Origin: Candidatus Eremiobacterota bacterium
GTDB lineage: Bacteria; Vulcanimicrobiota; Vulcanimicrobiia; Vulcanimicrobiales; Vulcanimicrobiaceae
Assembly: GCA_019240525.1 (NCBI GenBank)
Contig: JAFAYE010000001.1
Location: 1,337,300-1,401,299 of the forward strand
DNA: 64,000 nt
Reading direction: 5' to 3'
Part shown: piece after piece, positions 24,823 to 33,100 of the stretch
Layout of the letters: each line of letters opens with the position of its first letter
Numbering within the stretch: position 1 is the stretch's first letter
The notes under the pieces: generated by a model
Databases searched by the model: none
The model's input: the letters and a program-made list of their open reading frames with translations, nothing else
What the model was told of the DNA's origin: nothing
Position numbers and translations under genes: made by a program

Positions 24823-26040
24823 CTACCGTGCGATCTCAAAAAGCGTTCCGTTGTCGTGGTTTCCGCCGGAAAGCGTCGTGCCGTAGAGCCCGTCTTCGGC
24901 GGAGATCACGCTCGACCACGGAGATCCGCCGTCGAGATGTCCTTTAAAGCGGTACAGCACGCTCGATTGGCCCGACGTCGTAATCGAAAAAACGACGCCG
25001 CACCCGACGATACCGTGGCCGATACACGGCTGGTCGGAACTTCCGCCGTCCTCGGTCGTTCCGTACAGCTTGCCGCCGAGGGCCAGCAGTGGCGCATATG
25101 GGAGCGCACCGTCAGGGGCGCCCGCGAAGCTATGCAAAACGCGCTCGGTTCCCGTGGGCGTGATTTCGAAGACCGTTCCGGCGCCTTCGAGTGCACCCCC
25201 AAGCGCCGTCGTACCGTAGAAGTTACCATTGAGTGGCGTGAGCCCCGCAAAGGGCGTCACCCCGTCGGGATATCCTTTGAAACTGTAGATCGTCGTTTCA
25301 TCGCCGGAGAGCGTGATTTTGAAGACGCTGCCATCGTCGTACTTGCCGCCGAAGTTGGTCGTTCCATACAGCTCACCGTTCGATTCGATCAACGATCCCG
25401 ACGGGCACGCGCCATCGGGCTTGCCTTTGAAGCGATAGACGACGCTCTCGGCCCCGGAGGTGCTGACCTTGAAGATGGTGCCGCAACCGACGATATCTTT
25501 GTAGTGGCAACTCGAGCTGCCGCCAGCGTTGGTGGCGCCGTAGAGTTCGCCGTTGACTGAGAGCAAACCGACTAAGATGGGCGTCGCGCCGTCAGATCCG
25601 CCTTTGAAGCTGTAGATGACTCGCTCGGCACCCGCCTTGGTTACCGCGAAGACCGTTCCGTCCCCGTGCGCGCCCCCGCGTTGCGTCGTACCGTAGAGGG
25701 TGTCGTCAATGGCAAGCAGTGTCCCATCCGGTTCGGCGCCATCGAGACCTCCTTGAAAGCTATAGAGGACGCGAACGACGCCGTTGACTCCGCGCGCGAA
25801 GACGGTGCCGAGGGTCTTGGCTCCGCCACCTGTCGTCGTTCCATAGAACACACCGTGATCGTAAAGTATTCCCGTGGGTCCCGACCCGCCGGGAGTTCCC
25901 GGGAATCGATAGATCTGCTTGTAGGGAGAGTTGAGTGGTTGCGCATTGGACGCGTCCTGCGTCGCGGGCACGAGAGAACTCGTTGCATGCGAGCAGCCGG
26001 CGAGTACAAACGCACCGAGAGCCCAGATCAAACGTCGCAC
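24823..26040 (-). CDS. GloVer tandem-repeat lipoprotein
   Basis: Using GTG 26040 the 405-residue product is a lipoprotein (MRRLIWALGAFVLAGC). The rest is seven near-identical units of about 48 residues, each with a YGTT-type turn (FYGTTTGGG, LYGTTQRGG, LYGATNAGG, LYGTTNFGG, FYGTTALGG, LYGTTEDGG, LYGTTLSGG) and a GTVF...VLYSFKG half. This is the GloVer tandem repeat, and seven units suggest a closed beta-propeller. Function is unknown for the family. A longer start (26121) would put charged residues before the lipobox, which is why GTG 26040 is preferred. It precedes the phosphoesterase gene by 1 base. Confidence 0.85.
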   Translation of the reverse strand: MRRLIWALGAFVLAGCSHATSSLVPATQDASNAQPLNSPYKQIYRFPGTPGGSGPTGILYDHGVFYGTTTGGGAKTLGTVFARGVNGVVRVLYSFQGGLDGAEPDGTLLAIDDTLYGTTQRGGAHGDGTVFAVTKAGAERVIYSFKGGSDGATPILVGLLSVNGELYGATNAGGSSSCHYKDIVGCGTIFKVSTSGAESVVYRFKGKPDGACPSGSLIESNGELYGTTNFGGKYDDGSVFKITLSGDETTIYSFKGYPDGVTPFAGLTPLNGNFYGTTALGGALEGAGTVFEITPTGTERVLHSFAGAPDGALPYAPLLALGGKLYGTTEDGGSSDQPCIGHGIVGCGVVFSITTSGQSSVLYRFKGHLDGGSPWSSVISAEDGLYGTTLSGGNHDNGTLFEIAR

Positions 26041-26134
26041 GCTCGTGGAATTGTTGGAAGGCACCCCAAGCGCCTGCTTTACCGCGTGCCGCTTGCGTCG
26101 CGGAACGTCACAACCGAGCATCGAAGGTCTCTCG

Positions 26135-27043
26135 ATGGAATCTTGGCCGCCGCTTCACTATGAAAGCTGGAAGGAGACGGTGGCGACGCTGCACATGTGG
26201 ACCCAAATCGTTGGCAAGATCCGCCTGATGCAGCAGCCGCTCGTCAACCACTGGTGGAACGTCACGCTCTATCCGACATCGCTCGGCTTGACCACGTCGC
26301 CGATGCCCTACAAATCGCGCAGCTTCGAAATCGCGTTCGACTTCGTCGATCAGGAACTGCAGGTCGACGACTCCAACGGCGAGCGATTTGCGTTCGCACT
26401 CGAGCCGATGAGCGTGGCAGCGTTCTACCGGCGGCTCATGGACGGCCTGCGCGAATTGAACATCAACGTCGCTATCCACACCAAGCCGAGCGAGGTGGCC
26501 GACGCCATTCCGTTCGAGCTCGATACGGCCCATTGCTCGTACGACGGTGAGTACGTTCAGCGCTGGTGGCGCGTGCTCTCACGGATCGCGCGCCTCTGCA
26601 AGCGCTTTCGCGCGCCATTTCTGGGTAAGGCGAGTCCAACCCACTTCTTTTGGGGTGCATTCGATCTCGCGCAGTCCCTCTTCTCGGGCCGTGCCGCGCC
26701 TCCACATCCTGGCGGCATTCCCAACATTCCCGATACCGTCACCCGTGAAGGATACTCGCACGAGGTCTTCAGCGTTGGGTTCTGGCCCGGCGGCCATGGG
26801 CTCGACGCGATGCTATATGCGTATATCTATCCACTTGCGGACGGCTTCGATCGAGAAGTAGTGCAACCGGCGGCCGCCGGCTGGAACGCCGCGCTCAAAG
26901 AGTTCGTGTTACCCTACGAAGCGCTTCGCACGTCGCCTGACCCCGATCGCGATGTGCTGGCATTTTTTACGACCACCTACAGAGCGGCGGCGAGTTGCGC
27001 TTGCTGGGATCGCGCAGCCCTGGAACGTCCCCTAAGCTATTAG
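26135..27043 (+). CDS. DUF5996 family protein
   Basis: A 302-residue soluble protein beginning WPPLHYESWKETVATLHMWTQIVGKIRL, with LVNHWWNVTLYPTSLGLTTSPMPY, HFFWGAFDLAQSLFSGR and GYSHEVFSVGFWPGG, all hallmarks of DUF5996. No catalytic residues are established for the family, though the many conserved Trp and His suggest an enzyme or small-molecule binder. ATG 26135 follows the divergent GloVer gene; longer starts would run through that gene's 5' end. Confidence 0.85.
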   Translation: MESWPPLHYESWKETVATLHMWTQIVGKIRLMQQPLVNHWWNVTLYPTSLGLTTSPMPYKSRSFEIAFDFVDQELQVDDSNGERFAFALEPMSVAAFYRRLMDGLRELNINVAIHTKPSEVADAIPFELDTAHCSYDGEYVQRWWRVLSRIARLCKRFRAPFLGKASPTHFFWGAFDLAQSLFSGRAAPPHPGGIPNIPDTVTREGYSHEVFSVGFWPGGHGLDAMLYAYIYPLADGFDREVVQPAAAGWNAALKEFVLPYEALRTSPDPDRDVLAFFTTTYRAAASCACWDRAALERPLSY

Positions 27044-27047
27044 GAAA

Positions 27048-27103
27048 CTAGTTGACAGATTCACGCAGGGCGCGGTACCATATTTACTATGAATCTAGTT
27101 GTC
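27048..27103 (+). repeat. direct repeat CTAGTTGNC flanking the blaI promoter
   Basis: CTAGTTGAC (27048-27056) and CTAGTTGTC (27095-27103) are 47 bases apart, one overlapping the -35 box and one just before the blaI start. AGATTC near 27058 and GAATCT at 27091-27096 also form an interrupted inverted pair. The arrangement is what a BlaI-type repressor could use, but the sequence is not the classical TACAnnTGTA operator. Confidence 0.45.
27052..27081 (+). promoter_or_regulatory. candidate promoter of the blaI-M56 pair
   Basis: TTGACA at 27052-27057, an 18-base spacer and TACCAT at 27076-27081, ending 32 bases before the blaI start. The -35 is a perfect match and overlaps one copy of a direct repeat. 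Confidence 0.55.
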
Positions 27104-27113
27104 GCACTTCTTC

Positions 27114-27500
27114 ATGCCGCGTAAACGTTCGCCGGTCCTCACCGATCACGAGCTACGGCTCATGGAAGTGCTGTGGCGCTCCGAGACGGCCACGGTTGCC
27201 GAGGTGACGGGTCAGGTCGGCGTACCGCCGCTTGCGTACAACACGGTTCTGAGCACATTGCGGACGCTCGAACAAAAAGGCTACGTCACGCACGACGAGG
27301 ATGGCAGAGCCTTCGTCTACCGTCCGGTCGTCGAGCGGAGGCAGGCCGCGGAGTCAGCGCTCCGTCAACTCTTGAGTCGCTTCTTCGGCGACTCGCCAGG
27401 GCGGCTCGCCGTAACGCTGCTGGACGAAACCAGACTCAGCGAAAAAGATCTCGCGCGAATACGAAAAGCCCTCGCCCGCAAGCGAAAGAGCTCGCGATGA
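27114..27500 (+). CDS. BlaI/MecI/CopY-family repressor
   Basis: The 128-residue protein has the family's N-terminal winged helix (LTDHELRLMEVLWRSETATVAEVTGQV, then YNTVLSTLRTLEQKGYVTHDEDGRAFVYRPVV) and a C-terminal dimer/cleavage helix region (SALRQLLSRFFGDSPGRLAVTLL). In the Bla/Mec systems the partner metalloprotease inactivates the repressor when a signal arrives. Start ATG 27114. The gene overlaps the M56 peptidase gene by ATGA, matching the blaI-blaR1 arrangement. No beta-lactamase lies beside it, so the regulated target is unknown. Confidence 0.92.
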   Translation: MPRKRSPVLTDHELRLMEVLWRSETATVAEVTGQVGVPPLAYNTVLSTLRTLEQKGYVTHDEDGRAFVYRPVVERRQAAESALRQLLSRFFGDSPGRLAVTLLDETRLSEKDLARIRKALARKRKSSR

Positions 27501-28786
27501 TCGTAACGGTCGTCATCAACGCTCTCTGGCAGGGTGCGCTGATCGTTGCTCTGACCGCTCTGACCCTGCGTTTCGTTTCTGGGAACGACGCGACGACACG
27601 CTACGCCGCGTGGTTTTGCGCGTTGCTGGCAGTTCTTGCGGTGCCACCGCTCAGCGCCGGCGTACATCTAGCTCTGCACCCGTTTTCGACGACATCGCAT
27701 TCAGTCGTAGCGACAAGTTCGACGTTTTCGCTGGTTGCGCTCGGGCCGCTCGCTGCCGGTGCGGCCAGGTGGCTCGTTTGGCCATCGACCTTGAGTGCGG
27801 CGGTCGATGGCGCGATTGCTATTCTATGGATCGCAGGTGCGCTCGTCGCCCTCGCGCGTTTGGCCATCAGCTTCACGCGCATAACGCGCATACGCCACGC
27901 TGCAACGGAGATTTTTCGGATCGATGGCGTTCCCGTGCTCGCCTCGAGCGATCTTGCCATCCCGATTGCGACCGGCATCTTCGCGCCCGCGATCGTGGTG
28001 CCCAAAGAACTGCTTCAGATTTTGGCGCCCGGCGATCTGCGATGCACGCTCGAACACGAACTCGCTCACGTCCGCCGCGCGGACGTCGCAAGCAATGCGA
28101 TCCAACGCATCCTCGAAGCGCTCTTTTTTTGGAACCCGTGGGTCCACACCATCGGCCGACGCTTGATCGACGAGCGGGAAGCCGCATGCGACGATTGCGC
28201 GGTGCGCCGGCTCGGGGAGAGCGAAGCGTATGCGCGGGCGCTCGCCGAAATCGGCTGCCGCGTTGGCAAAAATGCCGCGCCGTTGCTCACGCCAAGCGTC
28301 GTGCGTTCGCGGCATGCGCTGGTGATGCGGATCGAACGTTTAATGTCCGACCGTTCGCCGCAGGATTCCAAGTTCAACTATCTTGCCATCGGAGGCCTTA
28401 CTATGCTCTTCGCGCTGATGACGCTCACCTTGCTGATCGTCGTACCCGCGCCCGCGCACGCCACGGCGGTTCCCGTCAACGTTGCGAACGGCGCCGTTGT
28501 AGCCACTCTCTGCAAGAATCCAAACGCTCCGCCCGAGGCACTCAATGCAGTGAGGCCCGACCTGCCGAGATCAGAACAACCATCGCACACGGTCTCGGCC
28601 GTCGTCGTCGTCAACGTCGCCGCAAATGGAAAGGCCGCCGGAGCACGCATCGAGCGATCGAGCGGCGACGCCGCCGTGGACCGCTCCGTTGTTAAGGCCG
28701 CCCTGCTTTCAACCTACAGAGCCAAACTTGTGAACTGCGCTCCGGTCGACGGGATCTACCTCTTCAAGGCCACGTTCTCACCGTAG
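27497..28786 (+). CDS. M56 (BlaR1-type) membrane metallopeptidase with TonB-like C-terminal domain
   Basis: The 429-residue protein has several N-terminal helices (residues about 5-25, 38-60, 75-98, 103-127) and a gluzincin motif HELAH (His187, Glu188, His191). The third-ligand region is LIDEREAACDDCAVRR, and a further helix lies near 290-315. Instead of the penicillin-binding sensor of BlaR1 it ends in a domain like the TonB C-terminal fold (VSAVVVVNVAANGKAAGARIERSSGDAAVDRSVVKAALLS). It probably senses an envelope signal and cleaves or disables the BlaI partner. The 3' end overlaps the convergent VOC gene by 31 bases. Confidence 0.85.
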   Translation: MIVTVVINALWQGALIVALTALTLRFVSGNDATTRYAAWFCALLAVLAVPPLSAGVHLALHPFSTTSHSVVATSSTFSLVALGPLAAGAARWLVWPSTLSAAVDGAIAILWIAGALVALARLAISFTRITRIRHAATEIFRIDGVPVLASSDLAIPIATGIFAPAIVVPKELLQILAPGDLRCTLEHELAHVRRADVASNAIQRILEALFFWNPWVHTIGRRLIDEREAACDDCAVRRLGESEAYARALAEIGCRVGKNAAPLLTPSVVRSRHALVMRIERLMSDRSPQDSKFNYLAIGGLTMLFALMTLTLLIVVPAPAHATAVPVNVANGAVVATLCKNPNAPPEALNAVRPDLPRSEQPSHTVSAVVVVNVAANGKAAGARIERSSGDAAVDRSVVKAALLSTYRAKLVNCAPVDGIYLFKATFSP

Positions 28787-29190
28787 TCGTCGCCGGCTGA
28801 CGAGAAGTCCGCCGGCCACTGGAAGCACAACGCGTAACCATCCGGATCCGCGACGTAGAGTTGCTTCATGCCATACGAAGCGATCCGAGGAGTTTCGACA
28901 CCAACTCCCCTTTCTCGGAGGTACGCAGCCGTGCGGTCAACCTCCGGACAGGCAAAAAATAAGACCGTATCCTGATGGGACGCTCTACGTTGCGCGTCGG
29001 CAACCCGCGGTCGCTCCGCCTGTTCGTATGCGGTGTTCAGCATGATCTCTGTTCCGCCGAGCCGCAACCAGACCCAATCAACGTTTGGCATCTGTGACTC
29101 ATCGCTGCAGCGAATGACCTCAAAACCCAGCAGCTCGCAATAAAAGCGAAGTGACGTCGCCATGTCAAAAACATACAAAAGTGGGGTCAT
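28756..29190 (-). CDS. VOC (glyoxalase/bleomycin-resistance) family protein
   Basis: A 144-residue single-domain VOC protein: MTPLLYVFDMATSLRFYCELLGFEVI, LRLGGTEIMLNTAYEQ, then YVADPDGYALCFQWP. Such proteins form metal-binding or drug-binding barrels as dimers; a glyoxalase I or fosfomycin-type activity cannot be assigned. ATG 29190 is chosen because it places the typical beta strand right at the N-terminus; a TTG at 29211 is possible. The 3' end overlaps the M56 gene on the other strand. Confidence 0.85.
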   Translation of the reverse strand: MTPLLYVFDMATSLRFYCELLGFEVIRCSDESQMPNVDWVWLRLGGTEIMLNTAYEQAERPRVADAQRRASHQDTVLFFACPEVDRTAAYLRERGVGVETPRIASYGMKQLYVADPDGYALCFQWPADFSSAGDDYGENVALKR

Positions 29191-29282
29191 CCCACGTATG
29201 GTAACGGCCAAGACGATCCTCCCGCGAGCCTCTCCGCTCCAGCAATGACGTTTGGCGGGCGCGCCGGTTATTGAATTTGCTC

Positions 29283-29366
29283 TGCCCAGAAAGGGACTCG
29301 AACCCCCACGGTGTTGCCACCACTGGTACCTGAAACCAGCGCGTCTACCAATTCCGCCATCTGGGC
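29283..29366 (-). tRNA. tRNA-Leu (anticodon CAG)
   Basis: On the minus strand the sequence folds as a type II tRNA: acceptor GCCCAGA with TCTGGGC, anticodon stem CTGGT/ACCAG around the loop TTCAGGT (anticodon CAG), variable arm GGTG-GCAA-CACC, T loop TTCGAGT and discriminator A. It is 84 bases long, and the terminal CCA is not encoded, so it must be added by nucleotidyltransferase. It reads CUG, a favoured Leu codon in this GC-rich genome. Confidence 0.96.
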
Positions 29367-29453
29367 GCGGCGAGGAAGAGCGCTTCGCGCCATTTCGCGC
29401 GGCGCCCCGCCGCGAAACCCGCGGGCTGGCAAAACGGGTTTGGAGATGCCTAC

Positions 29454-30401
29454 ATGGTTCTTCCCCTGGTCGAAATCGAAAACGCCGTTTCGCTCGATCC
29501 CTACTCGCAGGCGGTCACGGCTGCGGCCGAGTCGGTCAGCCCGTCGGTGGTCAACATCGAGGTGCGCAACGCACGTCAGGGCGGCAGCGGCAGCGGCATG
29601 GTTTTCACGCCCGACGGCTTTATCATCACCAACAGCCACGTCGTCCACGATGCGCAACGCATCGGCGTAACCTTACTGGATGGGCGCGAGCTGCCCGCGA
29701 CACCGGTCGGCGACGATCCGCACTCCGACCTCGCGGTCCTCCGCGTCGACGCGCGGGACCTCGCGCATGCCACTCTTGGCGATTCATCGACCCTTGCGCC
29801 GGGTCAGTTGGTGGTTGCGGTCGGCAATCCGTACGGACTCGCCTACACCGTGACGGCCGGCGTGGTGAGCGCTCTCGGCCGTACGCTGCGTTCCCAATCC
29901 GGGCGCCTGATGGATAACATCATCCAGACGGACGCCGCGCTCAATCCGGGAAATTCCGGAGGGCCGCTCGTCACCGCGGCCGGTGAGGTGATCGGCATAA
30001 ACACGGCGGTGCTTCCAGGTCAGGGGCTCTGTTTTGCCATTGCCATCAATACCGCCAAGCACGTCGCCGGCCTCTTGATTCGTGATGGGCGTGTGCGGCG
30101 CGGCTATCTCGGAATCGCCGCGCAAGACATCGTCTTACCGGCAGCGCCCGCTCGCCGACTTGGGTTGTCGCATCGCCGCGCGATCGTCGTGGACTCTGTC
30201 GAGCCCGGCAGCCCCGCCGATACCGCGCGCCTTGCGGCGGGGGACGTTCTCCTGACCTTCGAGGACGAGTCCCTCTATAGTGTCGATGCGTTGCACAGAG
30301 TGCTCACGAGCGTCGATTTGAGCCGTCCGTACAAGATCGACGGCCTTCGTAGGGGCCAACGATTTTCACGAATTATCTTGCCGATCGAGTCGCCAGGTTA
30401 A
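29454..30401 (+). CDS. HtrA/DegP-like serine protease with PDZ domain, no signal peptide
   Basis: The 315-residue protein has the trypsin-like S1C triad: His62 (TNSHVVHD), Asp92 (HSDLAVLRV) and Ser168 ([10 protein letters not shown]), followed by one PDZ domain (YLGIAAQDI... [25 protein letters not shown]). HtrA proteases degrade misfolded envelope proteins, but this one begins [21 protein letters not shown] with no signal peptide or membrane anchor, so it may act in the cytoplasm or lack an annotated leader. No better upstream start is present: the tRNA lies 88 bases before it. Confidence 0.9.
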   Translation: MVLPLVEIENAVSLDPYSQAVTAAAESVSPSVVNIEVRNARQGGSGSGMVFTPDGFIITNSHVVHDAQRIGVTLLDGRELPATPVGDDPHSDLAVLRVDARDLAHATLGDSSTLAPGQLVVAVGNPYGLAYTVTAGVVSALGRTLRSQSGRLMDNIIQTDAALNPGNSGGPLVTAAGEVIGINTAVLPGQGLCFAIAINTAKHVAGLLIRDGRVRRGYLGIAAQDIVLPAAPARRLGLSHRRAIVVDSVEPGSPADTARLAAGDVLLTFEDESLYSVDALHRVLTSVDLSRPYKIDGLRRGQRFSRIILPIESPG

Positions 30402-30444
30402 GTGAGAGTCGCGGCACGCGCCGACCTCGAATAGCCGATCGAGA

Positions 30445-31659
30445 ATGATTCGCCGGCTTCTGCCGATCCTCGGCATCACGTTCATCGACATCGTCGGTTT
30501 CAGCATGCTGATTCCGATGCTTCCGTATTTCGTGACCCATTTCGGCGCCTCCGCGTTCGTCGTGGGATTGCTCGTGGCAACTTTTTCGTTCTGCCAGCTC
30601 GTTTCGGCGCCGCTCTGGGGGAACGTCTCCGATCGGGTCGGGCGCAAGCGGGTGCTCATCATCAGTCAGATCGGCGCAACGATCGGCTGGGCGATGTTAG
30701 GACTCGCCCAAAATATCGCCGCGCCCTTGGCTCTCGCACCAATGGTCATCGTGTTTGCGGCGCGTATCATCGAAGGCGTTTCGGGGGGAAATATCAGCAT
30801 CACTCAGGCCTACGTTGCCGATCTCGTCGAGCCGCGGGAGCGCGCGCGTGCCTTCGGCTTAATCGGCGCCATGTTTGCGGCCGGCATGGTCTTCGGGCCT
30901 GCCGGCGGGGGCGCACTCTACGCACACTTCGGCTTCGCCGTGCCGTTTTTGGTCGCAGCCGCTCTGCAGTTGGTCACTCTGTTGCTGACGATTGCGATGC
31001 TGCCCGAGTCGCGTGCGCGCCGCCACGACGAAGAACGACACCCGCTGACGGCAATCGTGGGGAGCTTTCGCAAGCCGCATTTGGCGCGGCTGCTCTGGCA
31101 AAAACTTGCAATCGCACTTGCATTGTATGGATGGTTTGCGGTTTTCGCCCTCTTTTTGCAACGTCAGTTGGGATTTACGCTCGCCCAAACCGGATATCTG
31201 TTCTCGAGCTTTGCCGTCTTCAGCGCGGTTATGAACGCCGCCGTCGTCGGTCGCGTCTCCACCCGCCTGGGAGATCGCGCAATGTCCAACGTCGGCCTCG
31301 GCTCTTTAATCGCAGGCTTTGCGCTGATCCCGTTCATTCATCAGGTGGTTCCGCTGCTGGTGGTCGCCATGCTGCTTTTCGGTCTCGGCATGGCATTGAC
31401 GAATACCGGCATTACGGCGCTGATCAGCAATGCGGCGTCGGACCGCGAGCAGGGAAGAGTGCTCGGAACGAGCTCGTCGCTCGATTCTCTCTCGGGTATT
31501 CTGGCCCCACCCGTCTCCACGGGCATGCTCGCGGCATACGGCGCAAGTTTTGCCGGAGTCGAATCACTCTCGCTCGCGGCCATTGCCCTGGCCATGGGCC
31601 TGTACAACGCGCGTGGTGAATACGTCGCCGTCGCTTCGGCTGAAATGGAGGCACCATGA
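30445..31659 (+). CDS. MFS drug-efflux-type transporter
   Basis: A 404-residue 12-helix protein of the TetA-like DHA1 group: FIDIVGFSMLIPMLPYFVTHFG in helix 1, the loop 2-3 motif PLWGNVSDRVGRKRVLI, RIIEGVSGGNISITQAYVADLV in helix 4 and GAMFAAGMVFGPAGGGAL (motif C) in helix 5. These features mark proton-driven exporters of drugs or metabolites. It is 43 bases after the protease gene and followed by a terminator inside the 3' end of the convergent GNAT gene. Confidence 0.9.
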   Translation: MIRRLLPILGITFIDIVGFSMLIPMLPYFVTHFGASAFVVGLLVATFSFCQLVSAPLWGNVSDRVGRKRVLIISQIGATIGWAMLGLAQNIAAPLALAPMVIVFAARIIEGVSGGNISITQAYVADLVEPRERARAFGLIGAMFAAGMVFGPAGGGALYAHFGFAVPFLVAAALQLVTLLLTIAMLPESRARRHDEERHPLTAIVGSFRKPHLARLLWQKLAIALALYGWFAVFALFLQRQLGFTLAQTGYLFSSFAVFSAVMNAAVVGRVSTRLGDRAMSNVGLGSLIAGFALIPFIHQVVPLLVVAMLLFGLGMALTNTGITALISNAASDREQGRVLGTSSSLDSLSGILAPPVSTGMLAAYGASFAGVESLSLAAIALAMGLYNARGEYVAVASAEMEAP

Positions 31660-31667
31660 AATCGAAG

Positions 31668-31692
31668 CTGACGTCGCGCGTCAGGCTTTTTT
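31668..31692 (+). terminator. intrinsic terminator of the MFS gene overlapping the GNAT 3' end
   Basis: CTGACG (31668-31673), loop TCGCG, CGTCAG (31679-31684), then GC and six T (31687-31692). The T-run and right arm lie inside the last codons of the opposite-strand GNAT gene, where they encode Lys-Lys-Ala-stop. Confidence 0.75.
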
Positions 31693-32226
31693 GATTCGAT
31701 ACAGAACGTGTCGACGCAACGGATGGCCTTGCGCGATTTGGGGGTGGTCGAAATCATCGCGAGCATCGTGAGTCATTCCAAGGCGTTCCATGACGCGCTG
31801 CGACCGCAGGTTCTGCGCCGCCGTAAAGGCGATGACCTCGGGCCAGCCGAGGACATCGAAGGCGAAATCGAGCGCCGCGCGTGCCGCTTCGGTAGCATAC
31901 CCGTTACCCCAATGTTCGGCTGAAAAGCGCCAACCGATTTCATTAGCCGGGGTGAACGGCGCCTCAAACGGCACCGCTTGCAACGCGATAACACCGGCAA
32001 AGGGAGCGCCGCCGCGAATTTCGACAACCCACCATCCAAAGCCGTCGCGGCGAAGTTGTTCGCGCATGTATCGGGCCATTGACTCGGAGATCTCGCGGGT
32101 GTAGCGGCGGGCGAAGAACTCCGTCACGCGAGGATCCGCGTTCATCTTCGCCCATGCGGCCACGTCGGGATCGGTCCAGTCGCGCAAGAGCAGGCGAGGT
32201 GTTTCGATGGTGACCACCGCGGCCAT
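31681..32226 (-). CDS. GNAT acetyltransferase (RimJ/RimL type)
   Basis: A 181-residue N-acetyltransferase: IETPRLLLRDWTDPDVAAWAKMNADPRVTEFF, then FAGVIALQ, NEIGWRFSAEHWGNGYATEAARAALDFAFDVLG (acetyl-CoA pyrophosphate loop region) and AAQNLRSQRVMERLGM. The family acetylates ribosomal-protein N-termini or small amines; the substrate is unknown. It starts 8 bases after the Ku stop, making it the last gene of the NHEJ operon. Confidence 0.88.
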   Translation of the reverse strand: MAAVVTIETPRLLLRDWTDPDVAAWAKMNADPRVTEFFARRYTREISESMARYMREQLRRDGFGWWVVEIRGGAPFAGVIALQAVPFEAPFTPANEIGWRFSAEHWGNGYATEAARAALDFAFDVLGWPEVIAFTAAQNLRSQRVMERLGMTHDARDDFDHPQIAQGHPLRRHVLYRIKKA

Positions 32227-32234
32227 TGCGCGTA

Positions 32235-33071
32235 CTACGCGGCGGTCTTCTTGCGTCGTCTGTTGGCCGTCTCTTTGCCGTTGCTTTCCGTGCGGCGCTT
32301 CTTGCTTTCTTCGAGGCTTTGCGCAAGAACATCCATGAGATTGACGACCTTGGCCCGGGCGGGAGCCTTCTTCGCCTTGGGCAGCTCCTTACCGGCGGCT
32401 CGTGCTTCGATCATCGCCAAGAGCTGATCGTGGTATTGGTTGGTGAACTTCTCCGGCTCGAACTCGTCGACACTCATCGTATCGACGAGCATCCGCGCCA
32501 TTTTCAACTCTTTTTCCGGCAACTTCACGCGTTCGGGCACATCGATCGTGTCGGAGGCGACGATCTCGCCGGCCCAATGCATCAGCTCGAGCACCAGCGC
32601 ATCGTCGATCGCCTTGACCGCGGCGATATACTCTTTGGTCCGAATGACGACGCGCGCCACGGCGACGCGATTCGATTCCGTCAGGGTTTCGCGCAGAAGG
32701 GCATAGGCGTGGCGGCCCTGTTTGGTCGGCTCTAAATAGTAGGGCTTGTCGAAGTACATTGGATTGATCTTGTCGAGCTCGACGAACTCCAAGATGTCGA
32801 CCGACTGCGTCGCCTCGGGATTGACCTTTTTGAAATCGTCGTCGGTCAAAACGACGTACTCGCCTTTTTCGTATTCGTAGCCCTTGACGATCTCGTCCCA
32901 CGGTACCGGCTTTTCCTCGATGCTGCAGACGCGCTCGTACTTGATGCGGCCTTCGTCCTTGGCATGGAGCAAATTGAACGATAGTTCATCGGTCTTGACG
33001 GCCGTAAAGAGCTTCACGGGGATCGTTACGAGCCCGAAGTTGATGGACCCCGACCATATTGCATGCGCCAT
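32235..33071 (-). CDS. ku: Ku homodimer protein of bacterial NHEJ
   Basis: A full-length 278-residue bacterial Ku: MAHAIWSGSINFGLVTIPVKLFTA, LLHAKDEGRIKYERVC, GEYVVLTDDDF, PYYLEPTKQGRHAYALLRE and the Lys/Arg-rich C-terminal tail (SKKRRTESNGKETANRRRKKTAA) that helps DNA threading. It forms the ring that binds double-strand-break ends and recruits LigD. The gene follows the LigD polymerase gene by 29 bases and precedes GNAT by 8, in one operon. Confidence 0.96.
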   Translation of the reverse strand: MAHAIWSGSINFGLVTIPVKLFTAVKTDELSFNLLHAKDEGRIKYERVCSIEEKPVPWDEIVKGYEYEKGEYVVLTDDDFKKVNPEATQSVDILEFVELDKINPMYFDKPYYLEPTKQGRHAYALLRETLTESNRVAVARVVIRTKEYIAAVKAIDDALVLELMHWAGEIVASDTIDVPERVKLPEKELKMARMLVDTMSVDEFEPEKFTNQYHDQLLAMIEARAAGKELPKAKKAPARAKVVNLMDVLAQSLEESKKRRTESNGKETANRRRKKTAA

Positions 33072-33100
33072 AGTCCGACTATTCTACCCAAGGGATAGGC

